Of a stretch of 64,000 bases of DNA, positions 1-9,100 are shown one piece after another. Every line of letters starts with the position of its first letter. The first letter of the stretch is position 1. Position numbers and translations under genes: made by a program. This stretch comes from Sphingobium wenxiniae (GTDB lineage Bacteria > Pseudomonadota > Alphaproteobacteria > Sphingomonadales > Sphingomonadaceae), in NCBI RefSeq assembly GCF_007830065.1, contig NZ_VLKK01000013.1, positions 17,181 to 81,180 on the forward strand, given 5' to 3'. The notes beneath the pieces are model-generated. The model did not search any database. It saw nothing but the letters and a program-made list of their open reading frames with translations, and was not told the origin of the DNA.

Positions 1-590
1 CGACGCCGGGCTATACCCGCGTCGCCATCGAAACATCGGCCGGGACGATCATCGTCGCCACCGACAATCGCCGCGCGCCGCGCACATCGGCCAACTTCCT
101 GGCCTATGTGGATGACGGACGCTTCGACGGCGTCACCTTCTACCGCGCGGCCCGGCGCAAGAGCGCGCCGAATCTGGGCCTGATCCAGGGCGGCATCGAC
201 ACCGACGCGCGCCGCGCGCTGCCGCCCATCCCGCACGAGCCGACGACGAAGACCGGCATCCGCCATCTCGACGCGACGCTGTCGATGGCGCGGCCCGACC
301 GCCCGGATTCGGCGATGGGCAATTTCTTCATCACGGTGGGGCCGACGCCGAACATGGACGCGCGGGGCAGCTATATCGGCTATGCCGCCTTCGGCCATGT
401 GGTCGCGGGCATGGACGTGGTGAAGCGCATCCTGGCCGCGGCGACCTGCTGCGGATCAGGCCCGATGCGCGGGCAGATGATCGTGAAGCCGATCCGCATC
501 GTCCGCGTCAAACGGCTGGACGGAACGCCGCGCCCCACCGGCAAGGTGAAGCCCTGGCTGATCGGGATCAACCGTCCGAAAATGCAGTGA
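1..590 (+). CDS. Peptidyl-prolyl cis-trans isomerase, cyclophilin type (5' end cut off)
   Basis: Cyclophilins catalyse cis-trans isomerisation of X-Pro bonds during protein folding. The open frame runs in from the left edge, beginning in the beta strand that reads VAIETSAGTIIVAT, so the start and any signal peptide lie outside. Family landmarks are NFLAYVDDGRFDGVTFYRA, the substrate-loop segment GNFFITVGP and the late segment YAAFGHVVAGMDVVKRI. The stop is at 588-590, only 6 bases from the convergent lptA stop. The chain looks complete at its C-terminus. Whether it is periplasmic or cytoplasmic cannot be told without the missing start. Confidence 0.9.
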   Translation, partial: TPGYTRVAIETSAGTIIVATDNRRAPRTSANFLAYVDDGRFDGVTFYRAARRKSAPNLGLIQGGIDTDARRALPPIPHEPTTKTGIRHLDATLSMARPDRPDSAMGNFFITVGPTPNMDARGSYIGYAAFGHVVAGMDVVKRILAAATCCGSGPMRGQMIVKPIRIVRVKRLDGTPRPTGKVKPWLIGINRPKMQ

Positions 591-596
591 GGGGGA

Positions 597-1166
597 TCAG
601 TTCCTGCGCTGCGGCACGGAGAAGGTGCCCGACACCCGGCCGCCTGCACTGCTCGTCGTGCCCGGCGCGCCGCCGCCGCCCCGGCCATCGACGGTCGAAA
701 GCCCGCTGTTGAGGTCCATCACCAGCCGCCCGCCCGTCAGGCGATTCGCGCCCTGCGTCAACGCCACATTGCCCAGCATGGTGATGAGCCGCTTGTTGAG
801 GTCGTAGATGGCGACATTGCCGCGCGCCGTCTCATTCCCCTTGGTCACGACGACATTGCCCGAAGCGTCGATCCGGTCGACCTCCACGCCGCTGCCGGTA
901 TTGCCGGTGCTGTCGCCCGGCGTCTGGCGATAGGCGACGGTCATGCGCGCGGCGTTCAGGGTCATGCCCGCCTGCGTCACGACGACATTGCCCGACACGA
1001 CCACGCGGTCGGCGCGATCCTGCACCTCGATCCGGTCGGCCGAGAAGTTCACCGGGGCGTTGCTGTCGTGATTCTTCATCACCTGCGCGCCCGCGCCCGC
1101 GCCCGCGAAGATGGCGCTTGCGGCGCCGATCGCGCCCAGTGAAAAGAGGAGGACGGTGCGTTTCAT
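597..1166 (-). CDS. lptA: LPS-transport periplasmic protein LptA (OstA-like)
   Basis: LptA forms the periplasmic bridge that carries lipopolysaccharide from LptBFGC to LptDE. The product is about 189 residues with an N-terminal signal peptide (hydrophobic stretch FSLGAIGAASAIFAGAGAGAQ), then the repeating beta-jellyroll strands of the OstA fold (FSADRIEVQDRADRVVVSGNV, AARMTVAYRQ, VDRIDASGNVVV, ITMLGNVALTQGANRLTGG). The ATG at 1166 is chosen because it overlaps the lptC stop in a TGATG arrangement, typical of translational coupling. A TTG one codon upstream is less likely. LptB usually follows LptA, but here the next gene is a convergent cyclophilin, so lptB must be elsewhere. Confidence 0.88.
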   Translation of the reverse strand: MKRTVLLFSLGAIGAASAIFAGAGAGAQVMKNHDSNAPVNFSADRIEVQDRADRVVVSGNVVVTQAGMTLNAARMTVAYRQTPGDSTGNTGSGVEVDRIDASGNVVVTKGNETARGNVAIYDLNKRLITMLGNVALTQGANRLTGGRLVMDLNSGLSTVDGRGGGGAPGTTSSAGGRVSGTFSVPQRRN

Positions 1167-1813
1167 CAATTCCGCCCTTTGAGGCCATTTTGTTCGATAC
1201 GCAAGCGCGCCCTGCCGTTCAGCGTCACGGTGCGGGCGTTGAGGTCCGCTTCCAGATGATCGCCGCTGAAGGTGCCGATGGGGATGCGCCCGTCGACGCG
1301 CCCCGTGCTCTTGAGCCGGCGCGACTGGAGGTCGACGCCCACGTCGCGGGTCGTCATGCGATATCCGCCCGCCGACTGGAACTGCACCGGGCCGACGATG
1401 CCGATTTGCTCATCGTCCATATTATACTGGCCCTTTTGCGCGCTCAGCACGGCGGGTCCGTCGGACAGCAGGATGCGCGCCGACAGGTCGTTCAGGTCCA
1501 CCACCGGCTCGCGCGAGCTTTTCTGCACCGCCGATCCCGCGCGCAGGGAAAAGGGCTGGCCCTTGCTGTCCTCGCCCCGATAGAGCGCTTCGGTGAGGCG
1601 CATCCGCTCATGCGCGATCTCGACCTTGTTCTTGTCGAGCAGGAAGCTGACCTTGTCTCCGCCGGTAAAAGGCGCGGTCGCCAGCAATGCCGCCAGAACC
1701 CCTACCGCGACCGGCAGCCAGCTCTTGAGCGTCTTCACCAGCCGGTCATGGCTGCCGCCCGGCCGCGCCCAGTGGCGGCGGGCATGGCGTTGCTGTTCGG
1801 CCTGGATCGACAT
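1166..1813 (-). CDS. lptC: LPS export protein LptC
   Basis: LptC is a bitopic inner-membrane protein that receives LPS from the LptBFG transporter and hands it to LptA. The product is about 215 residues. A basic cytoplasmic N-terminus is followed by one transmembrane helix (SWLPVAVGVLAALLATAPF, about residues 31-49) and a periplasmic beta-jellyroll domain with QKGQYNMDDEQIGIVGPVQF and FSGDHLEADLNARTVTLNG, matching the LptC/YrbK family. It lies directly downstream of rnd (23-base gap) and its stop overlaps the lptA start, so rnd-lptC-lptA looks like one operon. The start at 1813 is the ATG giving the standard short N-terminus. Confidence 0.87.
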   Translation of the reverse strand: MSIQAEQQRHARRHWARPGGSHDRLVKTLKSWLPVAVGVLAALLATAPFTGGDKVSFLLDKNKVEIAHERMRLTEALYRGEDSKGQPFSLRAGSAVQKSSREPVVDLNDLSARILLSDGPAVLSAQKGQYNMDDEQIGIVGPVQFQSAGGYRMTTRDVGVDLQSRRLKSTGRVDGRIPIGTFSGDHLEADLNARTVTLNGRARLRIEQNGLKGRN

Positions 1814-1836
1814 GGGCGGCGCGCCTCTCTTTGTCC

Positions 1837-2454
1837 TTACATATGCGCGAAGATATCGATCTCCGGCCATCCGGCCAGATCCAGCTCCGCCCGGTGCGGG
1901 AGGAAATCGAAACAGGCCTGCGCCAGCTCCATGCGGCCTTCGCGGATCAGGCGCTTGTCCAGCTCCTCCTTGAGCAGGTGGAGATAGCGCACGTCCGACG
2001 CCGCATAATCCTTCTGCGCGTCCGACAGCACCGGCGCGCCCCAATCGGAGCTTTGCTGCTGCTTGCTGATTTCCTGCCCCAGCAGTTCGCGCACCAGTTC
2101 CTTCAGGCCATGGCGGTCGGTATAGGTCCGGATCAGGCGCGAGGCGATCTTGGTGCAATAGACGGGCGCGGCGACCACGCCCAGATAATGCTTGATGGCG
2201 GCGATGTCGAAGCGCCCGAAATGGTAGAGCTTGAGGCGCGCCGGGTCGGCCAGCGCGGCTTTCAGGTTCGGCGCGGCATAATCGCTGCCGGGGTTGAAGC
2301 GCACCAGATGCTCGTCCCCCTGGCCGTCGCTGATCTGGACGACGCACAGCCGGTCGCGCGGGGTGATGAGACCCATGGTTTCAGTGTCGACGGCGATGGG
2401 GCCGGGGGCGAGGACGCCTGCGGGCAGATCCTCTTCATGGAAATGGACGGTCAT
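1837..2454 (-). CDS. rnd: Ribonuclease D-like 3'-5' exonuclease
   Basis: This DEDD-family exoribonuclease is expected to trim 3' ends of tRNA and other stable RNAs. It has 205 residues, so it consists of the catalytic domain only and lacks the HRDC domains of E. coli RNase D; this short form is common in alphaproteobacteria. Motif Exo I is DTET (residues 23-26), Exo II is in YHFGRFDIAAIKHY, and Exo III is the Y-x3-D pattern in YAASDVRYLHLL. It heads the minus-strand cluster with lptC and lptA. The 2455-2702 spacer upstream separates it from the divergent cold-shock gene. Confidence 0.88.
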   Translation of the reverse strand: MTVHFHEEDLPAGVLAPGPIAVDTETMGLITPRDRLCVVQISDGQGDEHLVRFNPGSDYAAPNLKAALADPARLKLYHFGRFDIAAIKHYLGVVAAPVYCTKIASRLIRTYTDRHGLKELVRELLGQEISKQQQSSDWGAPVLSDAQKDYAASDVRYLHLLKEELDKRLIREGRMELAQACFDFLPHRAELDLAGWPEIDIFAHM

Positions 2455-2702
2455 CGCCTCCCTCTATGGCGAAACCGGGCATATCGCAATCGGCGCTTTC
2501 GCTTCCTTCTCTTTTCGCTCCGACCCCGATGCAATACGGGTCGGCGGAATCTGACATGCGGGAGGCTAAAATCATTCGCGCTCCCTTGAAAAGTTGATAT
2601 AGTGATTCCCAAACCGCGTTCATGCGGTGGATTCTGCATGTCATTCGCCCGACATGTTTGTCCGATTCGACATTTGGGCGAAGCGAAAGTGACCAACAGG
2701 GC

Positions 2703-3491
2703 ATGAGTTTTGATAGAGGTCGCCGCGGCGGGCGCGGCAAGGACAAGCGCGACGGTTTCGGCGAGGACAGTTTCTACGAAGGTGGCCGCAGTTTCGGCGG
2801 TGGCGGCTTTGGTGATCGCGGTGGTTTCGGCGCTGATCGCGGCGGCTTCGGCGGCGACCGGGGCGGCTTCGGCGGCGGCGGTGGCGGCGGTGGTTTCCGC
2901 AGCGGCGGCGGCGGCGGTGGTGGCGGCTTCGGCGGCGGTCGCGGCGGTATGCCCGCACAGGTCGTCGGCGAAGGCACGGGCGTCGTGAAATTCTTCAACG
3001 GCCAGAAGGGCTTCGGTTTCATCGTTCGCGACGATGGCGGCGAAGATGTGTTCGTGCACATCAGCGCGGTCGAACAGGCGGGCCTCACCGGTCTGGCCGA
3101 AGGGCAGCCGCTTGGCTTCACCCTCGTCGATCGCGGCGGCAAGGTGTCGGCGACCGACCTCAAGATCGAGGGCGAGCCGCTTCCGGTCGAGGAACGCGCC
3201 CCGCGTGAACCCCGCGCGGGCGGCTTCGGCGCTGATCGCGGCGGCGACCGCGGCCCGCAGCGCCAGCTCACCGGCGAGCGCGCCAGCGGCACGGTCAAGT
3301 TCTTCAACGCGATGAAGGGCTTCGGCTTCATCCAGCGCGACGATGGCCAGCCGGACGCCTTCGTGCACATCAGCGCCGTTGAGCGCGCGGGTCTGCCCGC
3401 CCTCAATGAAGGCGATCGCCTCGACTTCGAACTGGAAGTCGACCGCCGCGGCAAATATGCAGCGGTGAACCTCCAGTCGAAGGCCGACTGA
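2703..3491 (+). CDS. Double cold-shock-domain protein with glycine-rich N-terminus
   Basis: A nucleic-acid-binding protein of about 262 residues. Residues 1-85 are a low-complexity Gly/Arg/Phe/Asp region (repeats of DRGGFG and GGGGGGFRSGG) that resembles eukaryotic RGG boxes. Two cold-shock domains follow, each with intact RNP1 (KGFGFI) and RNP2 (VFVHIS and AFVHIS) motifs, at about 95-165 and 195-262. Such proteins act as RNA chaperones or antiterminators. The ATG at 2703 is chosen because it opens the Gly-rich region; longer in-frame starts upstream add an unrelated peptide. The 248-base spacer upstream may serve as a long regulatory 5' leader, as in other csp genes, but that is inference. 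Confidence 0.88.
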   Translation: MSFDRGRRGGRGKDKRDGFGEDSFYEGGRSFGGGGFGDRGGFGADRGGFGGDRGGFGGGGGGGGFRSGGGGGGGGFGGGRGGMPAQVVGEGTGVVKFFNGQKGFGFIVRDDGGEDVFVHISAVEQAGLTGLAEGQPLGFTLVDRGGKVSATDLKIEGEPLPVEERAPREPRAGGFGADRGGDRGPQRQLTGERASGTVKFFNAMKGFGFIQRDDGQPDAFVHISAVERAGLPALNEGDRLDFELEVDRRGKYAAVNLQSKAD

Positions 3492-3527
3492 CGCCCTGCG
3501 GCCCTGCCGCCAGGACACGGAACGAGA

Positions 3528-3555
3528 AGGGCCGCCTGCTTGGCGGCCCTTTTTC
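3528..3555 (+). terminator. Rho-independent terminator of the cold-shock gene
   Basis: A perfect 9-bp stem AGGGCCGCC/GGCGGCCCT with a 5-base loop is followed at once by a run of T residues, 37 bases after the stop codon. Confidence 0.9.
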
Positions 3556-3819
3556 TTTGGGGATAGAGCAGCTTGCAGACCCTCGTCGCGCGCGATGGCT
3601 GTTTGCGGCCATTGCCGCCATTGGCGTCTGCCGTTGCCCTGAACTTGTTTAGCTGCGCTGGCCTTTGGCTCTGGTCTATTCGCCGGATTGAGCAGAGGCT
3701 GCGAGGCTCCGCGCGAACCTGTCCGCTTCGTCTTCCTTTCCATGCGCAATGTTGATCCCCCAGGCTTTGCTTCGCCAGAGGCAGTGGGCGATTGACAGGA
3801 AGGCGCGCAGGATCGAAAA

Positions 3820-3834
3820 GAACAAATAGAGAAC
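3820..3834 (+). promoter_or_regulatory. LexA (SOS) box of the imuA-imuB-dnaE2 operon
   Basis: The sequence GAAC-AAATAGA-GAAC is an exact match to the direct-repeat GAAC-N7-GAAC (GTTC-N7-GTTC on the other strand) LexA site known from alphaproteobacteria. It ends 3 bases before the imuA ATG. A TTGACA hexamer lies at 3792-3797, so the box sits between the -35 region and the start codon, where LexA would block transcription. Confidence 0.85.
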
Positions 3835-3837
3835 AGT

Positions 3838-4653
3838 ATGATCGAGTCGGCCCGCACCCTTGCCGCCCTCAGGCGGCGCATCGCTTCGCTGGATAGCGCG
3901 GGAATCACGCGCCACGCGCATTTCCCTTTTGGCCATCCGTCGATCGACCGGGCGCTGGACGGCGGGTTGGCGCGCGGGCGGGTTCACGAATTCTTCGCTT
4001 GCGAAGGCGGGGAGGCGGCGGTCACGGGCCTTTCGTTGATCCTTGCGCGCCTCGCGGGACCGGAAGCCACGACCCTGTGGCTTCGTTCCTCCGCCGCCGC
4101 GCGCCAGGGGATGCCCTATGGACCGGGGCTGGCGGCCTTGGGAATCGATCCGGCGCATCTGCTGATCGGCGTGATGCGCGATGAAGCCATGCTGCTGCGC
4201 GCCGCCGTGGACGCCTTGCGATGCCCTGCTCTTGGCGCGCTGGTGCTCGAAATCCGGGGGCGCGCGCCGCAACTGGATTTGACCGCCAGCCGCCGCCTGA
4301 CGCTGGCGGCGGAACAATCGGGCGTCACCGCGCTGCTTGTGCGCATGGACGCCGATCCCGTGCCGAGCGCCGCCGATACGCGCTGGCGGGTGGCGGCCGC
4401 GCCTTCCGCGCCCTTACCCGGAAACGCGCCGGGGATGAGCGCCTTCGATCTCACCCTGCTGCGCCATCGCGGCGGGCGGGACGGCATGGCGTGGCGATTG
4501 ATCTGGGACAGTGAACGAAGCCAATTTGGAGACGGGCGCGATGAACGCGATGACCATGGATGGCAAGGCGAGGGACGAGACGGCGGCGCGCCGCTATCTC
4601 GCCCTCCACTTTCCTTTCCTGCCGTTCGACCGGCTGCGGATCGCGCGGCCTGA
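3838..4653 (+). CDS. imuA: Mutasome accessory protein ImuA
   Basis: ImuA is a RecA-like protein that works with ImuB and DnaE2 in SOS-induced translesion synthesis. The product is 271 residues and begins with MIESARTLAALRRRIASLDS. The middle carries the family pattern PFGHPSIDRALDGGLARGRVHEFF and a RecA-like core (GLSLILARLAG, LWLRSSAAARQG). No other start codon precedes this one in frame. Only 3 bases separate the LexA box from the ATG, and there is no Shine-Dalgarno sequence, so translation from a very short or absent leader is possible. The 3' end overlaps imuB by about 110 bases. First gene of the operon. Confidence 0.88.
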   Translation: MIESARTLAALRRRIASLDSAGITRHAHFPFGHPSIDRALDGGLARGRVHEFFACEGGEAAVTGLSLILARLAGPEATTLWLRSSAAARQGMPYGPGLAALGIDPAHLLIGVMRDEAMLLRAAVDALRCPALGALVLEIRGRAPQLDLTASRRLTLAAEQSGVTALLVRMDADPVPSAADTRWRVAAAPSAPLPGNAPGMSAFDLTLLRHRGGRDGMAWRLIWDSERSQFGDGRDERDDHGWQGEGRDGGAPLSRPPLSFPAVRPAADRAA

Positions 4654-6145
4654 CCTCTGGGCCGCGCGGCCGGACGGCGCGCCCGCGGCCATGGCGGAGC
4701 CGGTGCGGGGCGCGCTGCGCCTGGCCGCGCTGGATGCCGATGCGCTGGAACTGGGCCTTGTCCCCGGCATGACGCTGGCCGATGCGCGGGCGCGCGAGCC
4801 GGATCTGGCCGTATTCGACGCGGACCCCCATGCCGATCAGGACTGGCTGGAGCGCCTGTGCGACGGCTGCGCCCGTTACACCCCCATCGCGGCGCTCGAC
4901 CCGCCTGCCGGGCTGATGCTCGACATCACCGGATGCGCGCATCTTTGGGGAGGAGAGGCCGGATTGGCGCAGGAGGCCGCCGGACGCCTGGAGCGGCATG
5001 GCATGGATGTGCGTCATGCCCTGGCGTCCACGCCCGAAGCCGCCCATGCGCTCGTCCGCTTTCCCATCGGCTCTGCGCCCAACGAGGATTCCGCCCTGCG
5101 CCGCCTGCCGGTGGAGGCGCTTCGCCTGGAGGAGGAAAGCGCGGTGGCCCTGCGCCGCGCGGGGCTGCGGACCGTGGGCGATCTGGCCGCGCGTCCCGCC
5201 GCCACGCTGGCGGCGCGCTTCGGGGAGGGGGCGGTGGATGCGCTCCATCGCCTGCTTGGATTGGGAAAGCGGCCCCTCGCGCCCCGCCGCCCGCGCCCCG
5301 CCATCCGCATCGAACGCCGCTTCGCCGAACCCATGGGCAGCACGCCCCATGCCCTTGCCGTCCTGTCGGACATGATTGCGCAAGCGGGCGAGCGGCTGGC
5401 CGAACGGGGACAGGGCGGCCGCCGGTTCGAGGCAGTCTTCTTCCGCAGCGACGGCCTCGCTTTTCCGTTGCGCGTCGAAACCAGCATGCCTGTCCGCGAC
5501 GCGCCCGCGATCCTGCGCCTGATCGAGGAGAAGATCGACGGCCTGTCCGACCCGCTCGACCCCGGTTTCGGCTTCGACATGCTGCGCCTCACCGTCCCGC
5601 GCGCCGAACCGATGGCGCCCACCCAGCTTGCGCTGGAAGGCGGCGAGGCGCGCAGGGAGGAAGGGACCGCCGCGCTGATCGACCGGCTTTCGATCCGCGC
5701 GGGCCGGATGCAGGTCCAGCGGCTCCATCCGCGCGACAGCCATATCCCCGAACAGGCCCAGCTTGCGCTCCCCGCCATGGACAATCCCGCGCCTGCCCCC
5801 TGGCCGCGGCAGGAGGCGTCCGGCGATCCCCCGATGCGCCCGCTCCATCTGTTCGATCCGCCCCAGCCCATCGACGTGATGGCGGAGGTGCCCGACGGGC
5901 CGCCGCATCGCTTCCGCTGGCGGCGGGCGCTGCATGACGTCATCCGCTATGAAGGACCGGAGCGGATCGCCCCCCAATGGTGGACGGCGAAGGACGGCGC
6001 GCTGGACGGAGAGGGGACCGGGCACACGCGCGACTATTACCGGGTGGAGGATGCGCGCGGCCGCCGCTACTGGATATTCCGCCACGGCCTCTATGGGACG
6101 GAGGCGGCGCATCCCGGCTGGTATCTGCACGGCCTGTTCGCATGA
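4541..6145 (+). CDS. imuB: ImuB, inactive Y-family polymerase-like mutasome hub
   Basis: ImuB resembles Y-family polymerases but does not polymerise. It links ImuA, DnaE2 and the beta clamp. The Y-family fold begins with RRYLALHFPFLPFDRLRI, where active polymerases carry DMDxFFxxVE, so the first catalytic acid is absent. The second active-site motif is replaced by LDITGCAHLWGGE. An AQLALPA segment near residue 420 looks like a clamp-binding motif. The C-terminal domain (about 440-534, ending RYWIFRHGLYGTEAAHPGWYLHGLF) is the ImuB-specific tail. The ATG at 4541 has GGAG 9 bases upstream; a GTG at 4511 is an alternative start. The stop overlaps the dnaE2 ATG (ATGA). Confidence 0.9.
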   Translation: MNAMTMDGKARDETAARRYLALHFPFLPFDRLRIARPDLWAARPDGAPAAMAEPVRGALRLAALDADALELGLVPGMTLADARAREPDLAVFDADPHADQDWLERLCDGCARYTPIAALDPPAGLMLDITGCAHLWGGEAGLAQEAAGRLERHGMDVRHALASTPEAAHALVRFPIGSAPNEDSALRRLPVEALRLEEESAVALRRAGLRTVGDLAARPAATLAARFGEGAVDALHRLLGLGKRPLAPRRPRPAIRIERRFAEPMGSTPHALAVLSDMIAQAGERLAERGQGGRRFEAVFFRSDGLAFPLRVETSMPVRDAPAILRLIEEKIDGLSDPLDPGFGFDMLRLTVPRAEPMAPTQLALEGGEARREEGTAALIDRLSIRAGRMQVQRLHPRDSHIPEQAQLALPAMDNPAPAPWPRQEASGDPPMRPLHLFDPPQPIDVMAEVPDGPPHRFRWRRALHDVIRYEGPERIAPQWWTAKDGALDGEGTGHTRDYYRVEDARGRRYWIFRHGLYGTEAAHPGWYLHGLFA

Positions 6146-9100
6146 GCGCACGGCATCCCGATCCGCCCGATCCGCCGCCCTTCGCGGAACTGGCCGCCGC
6201 CACCAATTTCTCCTTCCTGCGCGGCGCGTCCCATGGCGAGGACATGGTGCGGCAGGCCGTCACGCTGGGCCTCAAGGGGCTGGGCATAGCCGATCGCAAC
6301 ACGGTCGCGGGCGTGGTCCGCGCCTGGTCGGCGTTGAGGCGGATCATCGGCGATGCGCGCGAATCGATGCTGGCGGACAAGCGCGCCCGCGAAGGAGCCG
6401 GGGCCCAGCTCACGGAACGGGAGGAAGCCGCCTGCGCCCCCGACATGCGACTGCTGACGGGCGCGCGGCTGGTTTTCGTCGACGGCACGCCCGACATCGT
6501 CGCCTATCCCGCCACGCGGCAGGGATGGGGGGAACTCACCAAATTGCTGACGGTCGGCAATCTGCGCTCGATCAAGGGCGACTGCATCCTGACATATGAG
6601 GATCTGACCGCCTATCTCGACGATCTGCTGCTGATCGTCCTGCCTTATTCCACTGCCACCGATCAGACCGCTCACCGCAAGCCGGTGGACTATGAACATG
6701 ATGACCGCCCCTCCCCGGAATCCGTGACGCAGGGTCATCTCAGCCTCGTGCCTCCGCCGCCGCCCGCCGATCTGGAGGCGCTGCTCACCCGCCTTTCCCG
6801 CCTTGCGCCGGGACGGCTGTGGCTGGGCGCAGCGCTGCGCCGGGACGGGCGCGACGCGCGCAGGCTGGCGGAATATCGCGACCTTTCCACACGCACCGGC
6901 GCGCCGCTGATCGCGACGATGGATGCGCTCTACGCCACGCCGGACCAGCGCCCGCTCCAGGATGTGCTGAGCTGCATCCGCGAAGGCACGACCATCGCGC
7001 AGGCGGGACGCAGGCTGGAGGCGAATGCGGAGCGCCATCTCCATGCGCCCGCCGCCATCGCCCGCCTGTTCCGCGCCTGCCCGCAAGCGGTGGCGGAAAC
7101 CGCCCGCTTCCTCAGCCGCGTCGGCTTCACGCTCGACCAGCTCCGCTACGAATATCCGCATGAGCCGGTGCCCGAGGGTTGGACCGCCCAGCAATGGCTG
7201 GAGGAACTCACCCTCACCGCCGCCCATGCCCATTACGGGCCCCGCATCCCGGCAAGGGTCCGGGCGCTGCTGGACGAGGAATTCGGCCTGATCCGCAAGC
7301 GCAACTATGCCTATTATTTCCTGACCGTCCACGACATCGTCGCCTTTGCCCGGATGGAAGGCATATTGTGCCAGGGGCGCGGATCGGCCGCCAATTCCAT
7401 GGTCTGCTTCCTGCTCGGCGTCACCTCCATCGACCCGGCCAGCCACGACCTGCTCTTCTCCCGCTTCGTATCGGAAGAGCGGGACGAGCCGCCTGATATC
7501 GACGTCGATTTCGAGCATGAGCGGCGCGAGGAGGTGATGCAATATATCTATGAGCGCTACGGCCGCCACCGCGCCGGAATCGCCGCGACCGTCATCCATT
7601 ACCGCTCGCGCAGCGCCGTGCGCGAAGCGGCGAAGGTGCTGGGCCTCAGCGAGGATGTCGCCGCCCGCCTCGCCGGCACCGTCTGGGGCAGCTATGCGAG
7701 CGACATGGGCGCCGCGCGCTTTGCGGAGGCGGGCTTCGCGCTCGACAATCCCCGCATCGTGCAGTTGCGCGCCATCGTCGACCAGTTGCTCGAAAAGCCC
7801 TTCCCCCGGCATTTGTCGCAGCATGTCGGCGGCTTTGTCCTGACGCAGAACCGGCTCGATGAAACCGTGCCGCTCCACCATGCCGCGATGAAGGACCGCA
7901 CCTTCATCGAATGGGACAAGGACGACATCGACGCCCTTGGCCTGATGAAGGTCGATGTGCTGGCGCTGGGGATGCTGACCTGCCTGCGCAAGGCGTTCGA
8001 CCTGATCCGGCAGCAAGGGCTGGGCGACCCGAAGCTGACGGTCGATATCGATTCCAGCGATCCGGCGGTCTACGACATGCTGTGCAAGGGCGACAGCATC
8101 GGCGTGTTCCAGGTGGAAAGCCGCGCCCAGATCAACATGCTTCCCCGTTTGAAGCCGCGCAATCTCTACGACCTCACGATTCAGGTCGCGATCGTGCGCC
8201 CCGGCCCGATCGAAGGCGATATGGTCCATCCCTATCTGCGCCGCCGCTGCGGGGAGGAGGAGGTGATCTATCCCTATCCCTCGCCGGAACATGGTCCCAA
8301 GGATGAGTTGAAGCAGCTATTGGGCAAGACCTGCGGCGTGCCGCTGTTTCAGGAGCAGGCGATGAAGCTTGCCATCACCGCCGCCAATTTCAAGCCGGAA
8401 GAAGCCAACCAGCTCCGCCGCGCCATGGCGACCTTCCGCAATGTCGGCACCATCCACCATTTCCGCGACAAGATGATAAACGGCATGGCGGCGCGCGGCT
8501 ATGAGCGCGATTTCGCCGAACGCTGTTTCAAGCAGATCGAGGGGTTCGGCAGCTATGGCTTCCCCGAAAGCCACGCTCTGTCCTTCGCCCGTCTGGTCTA
8601 TCTCTCCGCCTGGATCAAATGCCATCACCCGGCCATTTTCGCCTGCGCGCTGCTCAATTCGCAGCCCATGGGCTTCTATGCTCCCGCGCAGATCGTCCGC
8701 GACGCCCGCGAGCATGGCGTCACCGTGCATGATGTGGATGTGAACATGAGCATATGGGACAATGCCCTTGAACCGCTGCTGCGCTCTCGCGACACGGCGA
8801 AAGGCGAAGGAAAGGGCAGGGCGATTGCCCTGCGGCTGGGCCTGCGGCAGGTCGACGGCTTTCGCGAGGAGTGGGCGGCCGGGCTGGAAAAGGCCCGCGC
8901 CGGCGGCCTCTTCACCAGCATGGAGGATCTGGCCCGCCGCGCCGCGCTGCCCGCCCGCGCCCTGCGTCTGCTGGCCGACGCGGACGCTTGCCGCTCGCTG
9001 GGGCAGGACCGGCGCGCGGCTTTATGGGAAGCGCGCCGCACGCCGTCGGACGAACTCCCCCTGTTCGCCGCCGCCCGCAGCCGCGATCCCGCTGCCCGCG

